Position numbers and translations under genes: made by a program. A model generated the notes under the pieces. It saw only the letters and a list, made by a program, of their open reading frames with translations, did not search any database and was not told where the DNA came from. From NCBI RefSeq assembly GCF_001413925.1, contig NZ_LBMJ01000001.1, positions 3,016,001-3,080,000 on the forward strand: 64,000 nt of DNA, written 5' to 3'. The DNA comes from Nonlabens sp. YIK11 (GTDB taxonomy: Bacteria; Bacteroidota; Bacteroidia; Flavobacteriales; Flavobacteriaceae). This document shows, piece by piece, positions 42,886-51,656 of the stretch; the first letter of the stretch is position 1, and the number at the start of each line of letters is the position of its first letter.

Positions 42886-44931
42886 ATGAAACTCCTACTT
42901 TCCCTCATTCTAATGACAGCTTTGGTTTTAATGAACTGCAACTTGAATGCACAGATCATTGAGGATTATGAAGGTCCTGCCATGAATATGAACATCATGA
43001 AAAGCGGTAGCACTATCGATAATAGTACTATCTCCGTTGTTGCAAACCCTTCTAAATCAGGAATTAATACCAGCAATACGGTTAGCCGTTTATTTAGAGA
43101 TAAAGATGGAATTCCATGGTGCGGGTTTTGGTCAAACCGAAATATCAATCTCAACAGTAATAAGTTCTTGCACCTCAAAGTTTACAAAACAAGAAGGACT
43201 TCGGTAAGAGTAAAACTTGAAGGTGGATCAGCAGGTGCGGTAGAAATTCAAAGCATGAGTCCACCTTCAAAAATAAATGAATGGGAGGATCTCGTTTTTG
43301 ACTTTAGCAATCTATCTGGAACATACACTAAGATAAGCGTCATGCCTGATTCTAGAGATCCTGTTGGGTTATCTAGAAATATTAATGTATACGTAGATGA
43401 TCTTCAACTTACAAACAGTCCCACGCCGCACACTTATGTGAATGAACTGTTTAACAACAGCTACCGACTTATCACAGAAGCTAGAAGACCAAATGGGATC
43501 TACATTGATGCTGTGGATGTAGGAAATGTAGGCGATAAACCAGCAAGTATCGTGGCAAACGGTATAGGTTTGATTTCCATGTGTATTTCGGACGCCATGT
43601 ATCAAAAAACGCAGGACGATGCCAACTGGGAAGCAAATGCGGCACAACGCGTCATAACTACGACCCAAAAGCTCATTGAATTTAAAAACAGTGGGCGTAC
43701 CAATGGTGCGGGAATGTTTCCTAGATATTTCAATTATGTAAATGGTGGCCCTGACGGAAATTGGTCAAGTGAATACAGCACAATGGATAACGGTATTTTT
43801 ACCATGGCGCTTTACATGACTAAACATTATTTCGCAAACAATCCAACTGTTGTGGCAAATGTAGATGCACTGCTCACAGGTATGGATTATACGAAAGCCA
43901 TTGGAACCAACAATCAAATAGCCATGGTTTTGGATCAATCAGGAAATAACGGTACAGTGTTTACCCTTCCGTTCAATGAATACATGTTGGTTTCCTGGTT
44001 GGCCCTACATACGCCTACAAACAATCAAGCGGATCAACAACGATCGCTAAATTTCTGGAATACTTATTTTGCAAATCCCGTAACAGCACCGGTACCACAT
44101 CCTAATTACTGGGGCTTTGAAACCTTATCAGATGCTAACAATGGATTTGTATCATCCTTCATACCGCAATTTTGCTATTACTTCATAAATACATTCAAGT
44201 TCAATCCAGACTATATGAACTATTTCAATAATTGGAAGGAGTCCGATAAGAAATATGCAATAGATACTGGTGCTCCCAACACTTATGAATGGGGATTAGG
44301 TGCAGGTGAAGTACCCAACGGCGGTTATTCTGCAGATAAGGTATTGGACAATCCCAACAATATAGTTTCTCCACATATCATCAGCGGTTATATGCCAGTG
44401 AATCCTGGCAGCTATTATGATCTTTTGAATTTGTATGACAACGGCAACGGCCCGTCTGTTTACAGTATTCCAAGCAATCAATTTAAAAAGGTATTGTGGA
44501 GATATAAGAGAAATAATCCAGCACAACGTACCGATTACATTCAGGTCGTTGACTACTCCACGATGCTCTTTGGACTTGCGACTTTACCAGAACATCTAGG
44601 GGAATATTGGTTCTCTGCCTACAACGGAATCACGGCAGCGAGTGCTCCTAAAAATACACTGCAAACAATTTCCAAAGATTCTCAGACAATTCCGTCATTC
44701 AAAGCTTATCCCAACCCATTTACACACAGTATAACGATTCATACCGGTATCAAAAATAATAATGAGGGCTCGATCAAGGTGTTAGACATCAACGGACGTG
44801 AAGTTTTTAAAATAGTCACAAAACAAGAAGTAGAAAGTATCATTCTGCCTGACAGCCTTTCCTCAGGAATGTATTTTATAGAAATGAATGCCGCTGGCAA
44901 AAAATCTATTTTCAAAATCCTGAAAGAGTAA
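42886..44931 (+). CDS. Putative GH144-like enzyme with an N-terminal glycan-binding module
   Basis: This is a 681-residue secreted protein. The signal peptide ends near residue 24 (LNAQ). The N-terminal ~150 residues are one divergent copy of the module found in the three preceding genes (NPSKSGINTSNTVSRLFRDKDG, VKLEGGSAG, EWEDLVFDFSNL). The centre (about 180-600) is a helical domain whose landmarks parallel the GH144-like gene of this locus: STMDNGIFTMALYMTKHYF, EWGLGAGEVPNGGYSADKV and NIVSPHIISGYMP. The C terminus is a T9SS type A domain (FKAYPNPFTHSITIH). I infer a second, diverged (alpha/alpha)6 glucan hydrolase. The gene starts 66 bases after the previous stop. Confidence 0.7.
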   Translation: MKLLLSLILMTALVLMNCNLNAQIIEDYEGPAMNMNIMKSGSTIDNSTISVVANPSKSGINTSNTVSRLFRDKDGIPWCGFWSNRNINLNSNKFLHLKVYKTRRTSVRVKLEGGSAGAVEIQSMSPPSKINEWEDLVFDFSNLSGTYTKISVMPDSRDPVGLSRNINVYVDDLQLTNSPTPHTYVNELFNNSYRLITEARRPNGIYIDAVDVGNVGDKPASIVANGIGLISMCISDAMYQKTQDDANWEANAAQRVITTTQKLIEFKNSGRTNGAGMFPRYFNYVNGGPDGNWSSEYSTMDNGIFTMALYMTKHYFANNPTVVANVDALLTGMDYTKAIGTNNQIAMVLDQSGNNGTVFTLPFNEYMLVSWLALHTPTNNQADQQRSLNFWNTYFANPVTAPVPHPNYWGFETLSDANNGFVSSFIPQFCYYFINTFKFNPDYMNYFNNWKESDKKYAIDTGAPNTYEWGLGAGEVPNGGYSADKVLDNPNNIVSPHIISGYMPVNPGSYYDLLNLYDNGNGPSVYSIPSNQFKKVLWRYKRNNPAQRTDYIQVVDYSTMLFGLATLPEHLGEYWFSAYNGITAASAPKNTLQTISKDSQTIPSFKAYPNPFTHSITIHTGIKNNNEGSIKVLDINGREVFKIVTKQEVESIILPDSLSSGMYFIEMNAAGKKSIFKILKE

Positions 44932-45000
44932 AATTTTATTTTGAAATGGTGAATTGAATTTAGTCTCTGGTGCTAGTCGACATTAGCCTATGCGTTTTTT

Positions 45001-45016
45001 CGCTTTCGCGAAAGCG
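45001..45016. repeat. 16-bp palindrome before the sugar transporter
   Basis: Perfect copy with flanking TT and AA, in the 269-base gap between the GH144-like gene and the MFS transporter. Confidence 0.9.
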
Positions 45017-45200
45017 AACATCTACTAAATAACTAGGTGCTAAATAAATTTATTACCATTTTTCAATGAACCAAGATATTTATCAACTTCCTACTTTATG
45101 ATAAGTTGATTCATTCTCGGTTTTTATACTATTACCACCATAAACTTTTAAGATTTAGAAAAATAAAATCAGTAAAACTGATAGCAAGACACCTATAAAC

Positions 45201-46574
45201 ATGAATAAAAGAACTTTTCTGTTATTGATTACCGCAGTCTCTGCCCTAGGTGGATTGTTATTTGGTTATGACACGGGTGTTATTAATGGCGCTCAATTTT
45301 ACCTAAGCAAGCATTTTGATTTAGATTCTGCGATGAAAGGTTGGGTCGTAGGGAGCGCCTTATTAGGCTGTTTAATTGGTGCTATTGCCGCTGGTCCTTT
45401 AAGCATAAAATTTGGGAGAAAATACTCTCTATTGATTTCAGCTGTAATGTTTTCAATTTCAGCTTATGGATCCGGCTTACCTTCATTTTTACCAGAGTCC
45501 GTATCTCTACTTGTCATATTTAGAATTATTGGCGGCCTCGGGATAGGTATTGCCTCCATGAACGCACCTATGTATATAGCTGAAATTGCTCCTAACGAAA
45601 TAAGAGGTAAAATGGTTACCTATTACCAACTTGCTATAGTCATAGGGTTTTTCGTTGTCTTTTTAGCAACCTATTTTATTGGTAATCAATTATCAGAAGC
45701 AGAGAATATTGAGTTTGGATGGAAGCATATGTTTTGGTCAGAATTAATTCCTAGCTGTCTATTCTTAACCCTACTATTTTTCGTGCCAAAAAGTCCACGG
45801 TGGTTAGCTTTAAAAGGGAATAATGATGCTGCTTTGGGAGTATTGACAAAAATCCATGGAGCCGATAGAGCACTGTTAGAAATAACGGAAATTAAAAAGT
45901 CTCTTGAAAAAAATGATAAGACAACCAACGTAAATTATTTTTCAATAACGATAATCGGAATCATTGCAATTGGAACCACTATCTCTGTATTACAGCAGTT
46001 TACAGGAATCAATGCTGTGCTATATTATGGTGCAGATATTTTTGAAAAAGCACTCGGATTCGGTAAAGACGATATTTTATCGCAACAAATATTATTAGCC
46101 TTCATAAATCTCGTATTCACATTCGTGGCTATGTTCACGGTAGATAAATTAGGAAGAAAACCACTAATCTATATAGGTTCCATTGGGATGATCCTAGGAT
46201 TCTCCTTATTGGGAATAACGCTACAACAGGAATCCGTTGGCTTTTTATCCTTATTAGGCGTTTTGATTTTCATAGCGTCCTTTGCTCTTTCCATGGGACC
46301 TGTTGTGTGGGTTTTGCTTTCTGAAATGTTTCCAAATAAAATTAGAAGTGTAGCAATGTCTGTGGCTGTAGCTGGTCAATGGGCAGCAAATTATGTAGTA
46401 TCTCAATCATTCCCTATAGTTATGGATAGCGAGATTAACAATGGCTCTTTATGGAATGGTTCTCTACCATATTTTATATTCATCGCCTTTATCGTAATTA
46501 TAATGATAGTTACCTACAAATTCATTCCAGAAACGAAGGGCAAATCTCTTGAAGAGATAGAAAACTTTTGGTGA
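45201..46574 (+). CDS. MFS sugar:H+ symporter
   Basis: This 457-residue protein has twelve membrane helices and the sugar-porter signatures: GYDTGVINGAQ in helix 1, GRKYSLL in the first cytoplasmic loop, PKSPRWL after helix 6, QQFTGINAVLYYGADIF, GRKPLIY, and PETKGKSLEEIE at the C terminus. It belongs to the xylose/glucose:H+ symporter group. It lies at the end of the polysaccharide locus, 269 bases after the last enzyme gene, so it may have its own promoter. The natural substrate is the monosaccharide released by GH3, most likely glucose, carried across the inner membrane. Confidence 0.93.
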   Translation: MNKRTFLLLITAVSALGGLLFGYDTGVINGAQFYLSKHFDLDSAMKGWVVGSALLGCLIGAIAAGPLSIKFGRKYSLLISAVMFSISAYGSGLPSFLPESVSLLVIFRIIGGLGIGIASMNAPMYIAEIAPNEIRGKMVTYYQLAIVIGFFVVFLATYFIGNQLSEAENIEFGWKHMFWSELIPSCLFLTLLFFVPKSPRWLALKGNNDAALGVLTKIHGADRALLEITEIKKSLEKNDKTTNVNYFSITIIGIIAIGTTISVLQQFTGINAVLYYGADIFEKALGFGKDDILSQQILLAFINLVFTFVAMFTVDKLGRKPLIYIGSIGMILGFSLLGITLQQESVGFLSLLGVLIFIASFALSMGPVVWVLLSEMFPNKIRSVAMSVAVAGQWAANYVVSQSFPIVMDSEINNGSLWNGSLPYFIFIAFIVIIMIVTYKFIPETKGKSLEEIENFW

Positions 46575-46888
46575 ATTAATAAATCCATATCACTTGCAGT
46601 TAAATGTAACGGCGAGTAAAAACTCTAAAATATTTTTCTTGTATGGTTTAATTCATTTCCAAAGAATTCGAAAAAAGATTTGAAACCTCTATCTTCCTAT
46701 CTGATAAACCATCCTGAATACTAAAAGAAATGAATGCTTGAAACTTGTGGTTATTGGGGTGTAGATGGTTTGATTTTAAGATAGATTATTGATTATTATA
46801 TCCAATTAATATTTTTAATCTAATTTTTAAAAACATTCATTTTTAAAACTGACTAGCAGTAAATGGTCTGTTTTCAAGTGGAGCGCTT
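46575..46888. other. AT-rich gap at the left edge of the accessory island
   Basis: No gene or terminator hairpin stands out. Runs of A and T occur throughout. It separates the polysaccharide locus from the mobile-element patch. Confidence 0.45.
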
Positions 46889-47161
46889 TTAGCTGTTACA
46901 ATATTTAGCTGAAGGGTTTACTTCAATAATTAACGCTTGGACCAATTTAGAGAACAATGCGCTCATAGCGCGTTTGTTGTTATTCAAGCTAGTAGCATTA
47001 TTATTATCATGTGCCAAACAGCTAAGGTATTCTGCAAATACCCGCCTTGATAACTGCTCTACAGGTAATCCAGCAACAGCATTATTCTTGGCCAGTCCAA
47101 TGAAACGATTTTGAGCTTCACGGTATTGACCGTGAGTGGTTATTGCGATTGATGAAAGACT
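46889..47161 (-). pseudogene. Remnant of a tyrosine recombinase core-binding domain
   Basis: On the minus strand this frame reads TTHGQYREAQNRFIGLAKNN, then VEQLSRRVFAEYLSCLAHDN and NKRAMSALFSKLVQALIIEVNP. This is the SAM-like N-terminal domain of XerC/D-type integrases, which ends in SALFSKL..xxIxxNP before the catalytic domain. The catalytic part is missing: the frame stops nine residues later, where the family continues for about 200 residues. The upstream part of the frame (to 47308) is translated repeat, not protein. I read it as a truncated, dead recombinase at the left edge of the island. Confidence 0.45.
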
Positions 47162-47277
47162 TGTCAAAAAAATGTGACACCCTTTACGCCCTTGCGACAC
47201 GCAGGCTCGCAAAACATGAAGCGGCGGTTGACCCTTTAAAAAATACTCGCGCCTTAAGCGCGTAACCAGACTGGGAT

Positions 47278-47305
47278 TCCTGCCTCTCGGCAGGCAGGTA
47301 AGGGG
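47278..47305. repeat. Short inverted repeat of CCTGCC/GGCAGG type
   Basis: CCTGCC-TCTC-GGCAGGCAGG makes a small hairpin followed by AAGGGG. It is of the kind frequently dispersed between Bacteroidota genes. Confidence 0.55.
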
Positions 47306-47392
47306 CAACGGTAGACGCGAGTGCGTATTGAATGGAATGTGTGAAATACAACAAGCCGCGCTCTTGGATGGTGCGGTGGAAGTGGCGGCGGT

Positions 47393-47487
47393 CCCTGCAA
47401 GGGGATTAAAACCTAGATCTTGCTAGCGACTATGAGATCCTGAAACGAGTCGAGGATGACAACCTAAAAAGGTTACCCCTTGCAGGG
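47393..47487. repeat. Inverted repeat with 12-bp perfect arms and a 71-base loop
   Basis: CCCTGCAAGGGG (47393-47404) and CCCCTTGCAGGG (47476-47487) are exact reverse complements. The loop holds the word ATCCTGAAACGAGTCGAGGAT, a degenerate hairpin similar to a dispersed Bacteroidota intergenic repeat. A related word CTTGCAGG recurs near 47538. It lies between the recombinase remnant and umuC. Confidence 0.6.
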
Positions 47488-47577
47488 ATGTTTTATGGAA
47501 CGAAATGGAATGAATGGAGCACACCTTATTACCTGCCTTGCAGGATGTGGGAACCAAGATGATGCTTCCATTATTTA

Positions 47578-48834
47578 CTAGCATTTAATTGTGATGATTT
47601 CGTCTAATCTGGTGGTGTAGCGCTTGCTGCGGTGTTCTTGTCTCATTTTCCAAGTGCGTTGCAGGTCTTGGCCACCGAATCGCACATTGCCAAAGGTGTT
47701 TTTATTTAAGTGGTCTATCGTTTTCATCAGCTGTGAATGCTTGGGATTCTCTTGTGTGAAAAGAGCGATCTGGCGATTTGATGCCGGAGTCAGATTTAGT
47801 GCCATAATGCCTGCTTTTTTATATAGATACTGTGGTTTGTAAATGCGCTCCAAACCACAAATAGCCGATTTTGTAATATCGATGGTTGAATTGGTTGCAA
47901 AGGGAAGACGGATGGTAATGCCTTTACTGTATTGTTTGAGATCTTTTCTGTGAGCGTTGGTATGTATAAATAAAAACAACTGACTGCAACAGCTGTCTTG
48001 CCTTCTTAGTTTTTCGGCCAATTTTGCGCAATACATGGAGACTCGTTCCTTGACCTCATCAAAAGAATCGTAATTTTTACTGAAAGATCTGGTTACTGCC
48101 ATGTTCTTTTTAGCTTTAGATTCTTCCAGGTCTAATGTGGGCACGCCCGACAAGTCCCTTTGTAAACGAATGCCAACAATGCTCATTTGAGATTGTACAT
48201 AATCCTTAGGAAGTTGAATGAAGTCCCAAGCCGTATGTACTTCAATCGCTTTCAGTTTTGCCGCATATCTCCTGCCAATTCCCCATACGTCCTCGATACT
48301 GGTCCATTTTAAGGATTTTTCGATTAGGCTGTCCGAGTTGATCACGTGAACCCCCATCGTGTGTTTTGGATACTTCTTGGCTATTTTGTTGGCTACTTTT
48401 GCTAAAGCCTTGGTAGGTGCAATACCGACACTTACCGGGATTCCTGTACACCTGGAAATCATTTCCTTCATTTTTACTCCATAGTCATGCAGGTCAAATT
48501 TTTCAAAACCCATCAGTTTTAGAAATATTTCGTCAATACTATACAGTTCGACCTCAGGAGAAAAATCACTCAATAAAGACATGACTCTAGCACTCATGTC
48601 GCCATATAATGCATAATTGGAAGAGAATATCCTAAGTCCATGAGATTGGACCAAATTGGTCACCTGAAAAGCAGGAGTTCCCATCTTAATGTTTAGTTTT
48701 TTCGCTTCATTACTTCGGGCAATGACGCAACCATCATTATTTGATAACACGACTACCGGAACCTTTTCAAGGGCTGGATTGAATACCCTTTCGCAGCTAG
48801 CGTAAAAATTATTACAGTCTATGAGTGCGAACAT
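47578..48834 (-). CDS. umuC: Y-family DNA polymerase V catalytic subunit UmuC
   Basis: The ATG at 48834 overlaps the umuD stop (TAATG) and gives 418 residues starting [18 protein letters not shown]; a longer frame to 48873 only overlaps umuD. Catalytic acidic residues lie in FALIDCNNF and [11 protein letters not shown], with [15 protein letters not shown] and the HhH region ([14 protein letters not shown]). The C-terminal little-finger region ([14 protein letters not shown]) completes a normal UmuC. Together with UmuD it makes an error-prone polymerase for replication past DNA lesions. It is translationally coupled to umuD. The restriction genes upstream are on the same strand. Confidence 0.96.
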   Translation of the reverse strand: MFALIDCNNFYASCERVFNPALEKVPVVVLSNNDGCVIARSNEAKKLNIKMGTPAFQVTNLVQSHGLRIFSSNYALYGDMSARVMSLLSDFSPEVELYSIDEIFLKLMGFEKFDLHDYGVKMKEMISRCTGIPVSVGIAPTKALAKVANKIAKKYPKHTMGVHVINSDSLIEKSLKWTSIEDVWGIGRRYAAKLKAIEVHTAWDFIQLPKDYVQSQMSIVGIRLQRDLSGVPTLDLEESKAKKNMAVTRSFSKNYDSFDEVKERVSMYCAKLAEKLRRQDSCCSQLFLFIHTNAHRKDLKQYSKGITIRLPFATNSTIDITKSAICGLERIYKPQYLYKKAGIMALNLTPASNRQIALFTQENPKHSQLMKTIDHLNKNTFGNVRFGGQDLQRTWKMRQEHRSKRYTTRLDEIITIKC

Positions 48835-49247
48835 TACAGCAGGTACTTCACCGCATTTACCACAATACCCCAAATCGCCAGTTCGTTATCTGGTGTCACT
48901 AAAATGGGCTGGTAATCCTTATTGGCAGGCATCAACCAAATTCCGCTTTTATCCATTTTGATGCGTTTGACCGTAAACTCACCGTCCAAGAAGCAAACCG
49001 CAATATGACCGTTTTTAGGTTTAATGCTTTTATCAATGACTAATAGATCCCCATCATCCAATCCAGCATCCTTCATACTGTCCCCACTTACCCTACCAAA
49101 AAATGTCGCGCTTTTATTCTTGATACATTCCCTATTCAGATCAATGGCCTCATCCAAATGATCGTCTGCCGGCGATGGAAACCCACAAGAAATGGGACCT
49201 ATGTACGGTAGTGATAAAACAGAATCAAGGTTATAGCTGATCTTCAT
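48834..49247 (-). CDS. umuD: UmuD, self-cleaving S24 peptidase partner of UmuC
   Basis: The 137-residue protein aligns with E. coli UmuD at a constant offset of three. The cleavage site is Cys21-Gly22 in [11 protein letters not shown], the nucleophile Ser57 lies in SGDSMKDAG, and Lys94 in EFTVKRIKM is the general base. After cleavage UmuD' binds UmuC. The ATG follows two palindromes (49251-49285) that flank a -7-like box. It heads the umuDC operon and should respond to DNA damage, although LexA is not seen in this window. Confidence 0.96.
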   Translation of the reverse strand: MKISYNLDSVLSLPYIGPISCGFPSPADDHLDEAIDLNRECIKNKSATFFGRVSGDSMKDAGLDDGDLLVIDKSIKPKNGHIAVCFLDGEFTVKRIKMDKSGIWLMPANKDYQPILVTPDNELAIWGIVVNAVKYLL

Positions 49248-49250
49248 TTA

Positions 49251-49285
49251 TGGAATATTTCCAAGGCAAAACTAGGAATAATTCC
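49251..49285 (-). promoter_or_regulatory. Paired palindromes around a -7 box before umuD
   Basis: TGGAATATTTCCA (49251-49263) and GGAATAATTCC (49275-49285) are two inverted repeats of the same GGAAT half-site with centres 23 bases apart. Between them, on the minus strand, is TAGTTTTG (49267-49274), matching TAnnTTTG. The first palindrome ends four bases before the ATG. A damage-responsive repressor binding both repeats would cover the promoter. The binding protein is not identified. Confidence 0.6.
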
Positions 49286-49477
49286 AATTTTATCATACCG
49301 TTTTTTATCGTCTGAACTAAAAAGTTATTAGGTAATTAACTATGAGTGGATTAGAAATTGCCTCAATAGAAGCACTGATCTGATCATCTTGAGACGAGAA
49401 GCGAAGCAACGCTTATGGCCAGTCGCTACCTCTCTAGTGTCTATTTTTTGTTATAAATGTCAAAAGTTGGCTATTTC

Positions 49478-50029
49478 CTACCAGTGACCTGTTCCTGTTT
49501 CCCCTTTGAAAGGTCCGGTAACGTCAGGTGTGATCCAGCCGGCATAGAAGTCGCCTGGCTGGGCTTTTACCTCAATACCATCTACAAAACAATCCAGGTG
49601 TTGTGGGTAGAATGCTAGGTAGTCCTTCAATTCTATAAATTCAGGAAAAGGATTGGTATAGGACCAAGCGATAGGTCGAGACATGTTGTCTTTTAAGCCC
49701 CAGTAGGTTGCTTCACCTTTCCACTCGCAAAAAGAGCTTTTCCTAGGTATTTGCTCCAGCATCTCCATGTCGATATCCTCTTGTGGTATGTAATAGGTAG
49801 GCGGACTGGCCGTTTCTAGCACCGCCAGTGCCTGTTGCGTCAGAGCAATGGTTTTATTCTGGTATTTGACCATCACCTCTTTGTCTACCCTTTCAATCGC
49901 TGGCGGACGCGGAAAGTCCCACACGGAACGCTGACCTTCCTTAGGTTCGATGGCAAAAGGTGGTCTTGTATTACCTCTACTGTTCCAACCATCACGTGCC
50001 TTTTGTAACCAGTCTTTGTTGATGTTCAT
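49478..50029 (-). CDS. DUF427 domain protein
   Basis: This 183-residue cytoplasmic protein matches the DUF427 family (PF04248). Landmarks are a compact beta fold with TYYIPQEDIDMEMLE, SFCEWKGEATYWGLKDN, the Trp-rich AWSYTNPFPEF, and YLAFYPQHLDCFVDG. The family is widespread, small and of unknown function; a nucleotide-transferase-like name exists without experimental proof. It sits between the toxin/chaperone operon and umuDC on the same strand, separated by about 230-290 bases on each side, so it is probably monocistronic. Confidence 0.85.
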   Translation of the reverse strand: MNINKDWLQKARDGWNSRGNTRPPFAIEPKEGQRSVWDFPRPPAIERVDKEVMVKYQNKTIALTQQALAVLETASPPTYYIPQEDIDMEMLEQIPRKSSFCEWKGEATYWGLKDNMSRPIAWSYTNPFPEFIELKDYLAFYPQHLDCFVDGIEVKAQPGDFYAGWITPDVTGPFKGETGTGHW

Positions 50030-50322
50030 AGCAGTTTTAGTATAGAAATTGTGTCATTCTTAAAATTCATGTCAAATGCTACTCCATGTTTTTGTACTAT
50101 CAAGAAGTTCATCTTATAGGTCGATCACTACAATACATCCTATCGAGAGCAGTCGAGAACTAAAATATCCTTTGATACAATGAAATTATTAATATTGCAT
50201 TGTAAATCGTTTGACTCTAAGAGTGAATTACATCTAAGTTTATTAGTCTGTATGATGAATAGGTATTATTGAACTCACAAGAATCAGTTTTTTATTCTTT
50301 CTATAGGAGATTGTTTTCTATA
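50030..50322. other. Gap between DUF427 and the SecB-like gene
   Basis: No coding frame or hairpin I trust. It is AT-rich and presumably holds the DUF427 promoter. Confidence 0.4.
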
Positions 50323-50748
50323 TCATCGCTTCTCCTCTTCACCCTTTTTATGAAAAGTCTCTACAATTAATTTAGGGTCAACAATGGGTAGTAGAACATT
50401 TGAAGTGTTTTGAGTTAATGCTAATACTAGACCTCTTAAAGTAGCATAAGAAATACCACATAGTTGACTGATAAATGCGTTATTAAAATTAACCATTTTT
50501 TCTCCAGTAATTTCATAAAAGCGATCTAGTTGATCTACTTTATAATGAAAAAACACCTCTGATACAATCGCTCCATTAAGAGTCATTCCTAAATCTATGC
50601 GCATTAATCCGTCTTCTAGATTATGTGCAAAATCTAGTACTATACCAGGAAGCGCATCTTGAGATGGGGCAAATGATCTAATAGATTCCTTATCATACTG
50701 AATGCCATTTACATAAATTTCATTTGCCTTAGCAAGTGCCTGCTGCAT
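50323..50748 (-). CDS. SecB-like chaperone of a toxin-antitoxin module
   Basis: This is a 141-residue protein without a signal peptide. It has a SecB-like pattern: N-terminal beta strands with IVLDFAHNLEDGLMRIDLGMTLN and VSEVFFHYKVDQLDRFYEI. These are followed by the conserved helix-entry motif SYATLRGLVLALTQNTSNVLLPIVDPKLIVE, close to the SecB end, where the family has a Y-x-R-G motif and a terminal Pro-Ile/Val. Its gene overlaps the antitoxin gene by 20 bases and is the third gene after a RelE-type toxin and an HTH antitoxin, the order of TAC (toxin-antitoxin-chaperone) systems. The identification rests on pattern and context; no alignment was run. Confidence 0.62.
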   Translation of the reverse strand: MQQALAKANEIYVNGIQYDKESIRSFAPSQDALPGIVLDFAHNLEDGLMRIDLGMTLNGAIVSEVFFHYKVDQLDRFYEITGEKMVNFNNAFISQLCGISYATLRGLVLALTQNTSNVLLPIVDPKLIVETFHKKGEEEKR

Positions 50749-51124
50749 AACTTATGGTATTGTTTTCTTGATAATCTGAATCAGACTTTTGAGATCTATT
50801 GTTGTAATCCAAACTCAAAATAATAGGCTGCTGGTTGGATCGTTGCTCTTTTCCCTGCTCTACTAGTCTAATTTTCAGCTTTAATTCAATATATGCCAGT
50901 GTCTGACTAGTGATATTTTGTTCTCCAGACATCCATCTGTAAACTTGAGGTTGCTCTTTATTTAAAATTCTTGCAAGCTCTGAAATAGATGTTATTCCTT
51001 GATCATTCATGTACTGAGTAATACGATCAATATAGTAGAAGTTATTTTCTACCATACGTCGTGTGATCGCATCACCTTTAGTCTCTAACCAGTCTGTTAT
51101 ACTATTTCCTTTATTTTTTTTCAT
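50729..51124 (-). CDS. HTH antitoxin, HigA-like, with long C-terminal tail
   Basis: This is a 131-residue protein. Residues 25-85 are an XRE-type helix-turn-helix: YYIDRITQYMNDQGITSISELARILNKEQPQVYRWMSGEQNITSQTLAYIELKL. The last ~40 residues (QGKEQRSNQQPIILSLDYNN onwards) form a low-complexity tail ending AAGTC. Tails of this kind are the chaperone-addiction segment in TAC antitoxins. It probably neutralises the toxin encoded just upstream and represses the operon by binding the palindrome at 51657-51674. The ATG overlaps the toxin stop by 4 bases. Confidence 0.78.
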   Translation of the reverse strand: MKKNKGNSITDWLETKGDAITRRMVENNFYYIDRITQYMNDQGITSISELARILNKEQPQVYRWMSGEQNITSQTLAYIELKLKIRLVEQGKEQRSNQQPIILSLDYNNRSQKSDSDYQENNTISYAAGTC

Positions 51125-51636
51125 ATTTCTATAATAAAATCATCTGAACAATCGATGTCTGTAACATCTTCATTCCAGTATATTTCTTTATCTCTTATTG
51201 CGCTATCTATAGCATTACAAAATTCTTGCCCGTTTAAAAAGTGCTCTTTTACGTTAGGACACTTCAAAGGGTCATCTGCAGTTTTAAGTCCACCGCTGAA
51301 GACAAATAAAACATTTTCATTAAGTCTATGGCAGTACAAACGCAACATATTTTTTGCTGGTTGTCCATCTTCTTGATATGTAGGGTCAGTTTTGTAATTT
51401 TTCTTGGGTATAGCCAGTAACTCAGATCCTGATTGTTCATTACGAAACAATCTTATTAAAGCTCCACGATCGCCGAGTTGCTTTATACATTCTAGTAAAT
51501 GAGTGAGTTTTTTAGGATGTTCTAAGGCTAGTCGGTCTCTAAATTCAACAAATAAACTCGTAGACTCACCAACAGGTGTAAGGGAATAAACCTCAAGATG
51601 TTTGAAAGATGCTTCATGTGTGACAGAGTATTTCAT
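51121..51636 (-). CDS. RelE/HigB-like toxin
   Basis: This is a 171-residue protein with a long N-terminal part and a RelE/ParE-type core toward the C terminus: MLRLYCHRLNENVLFVFSGGLKTADDPLKCPNVKEHF then FCNAIDSAIRDKEIYW. The pattern LRLYxxRLxxxxLxxxxGGxKT, with a preceding basic residue at the end of an exposed strand, is that of Gp49/HigB-like mRNA interferases or gyrase toxins. The extra length is unusual for the family. It is the first gene of a three-gene operon with an HTH gene and a SecB-like gene. An 18-bp palindrome lies 21 bases before the start. Confidence 0.7.
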   Translation of the reverse strand: MKYSVTHEASFKHLEVYSLTPVGESTSLFVEFRDRLALEHPKKLTHLLECIKQLGDRGALIRLFRNEQSGSELLAIPKKNYKTDPTYQEDGQPAKNMLRLYCHRLNENVLFVFSGGLKTADDPLKCPNVKEHFLNGQEFCNAIDSAIRDKEIYWNEDVTDIDCSDDFIIEI

Positions 51637-51656
51637 TGTTAGACAAGACGAATATA

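Noticed and set aside
47162..47308. N-terminal part of the minus-strand frame over the recombinase remnant
   Set aside because: It is translated hairpin and repeat sequence (CCTGCC/GGCAGG) without protein character, so I kept only the recombinase-like part.
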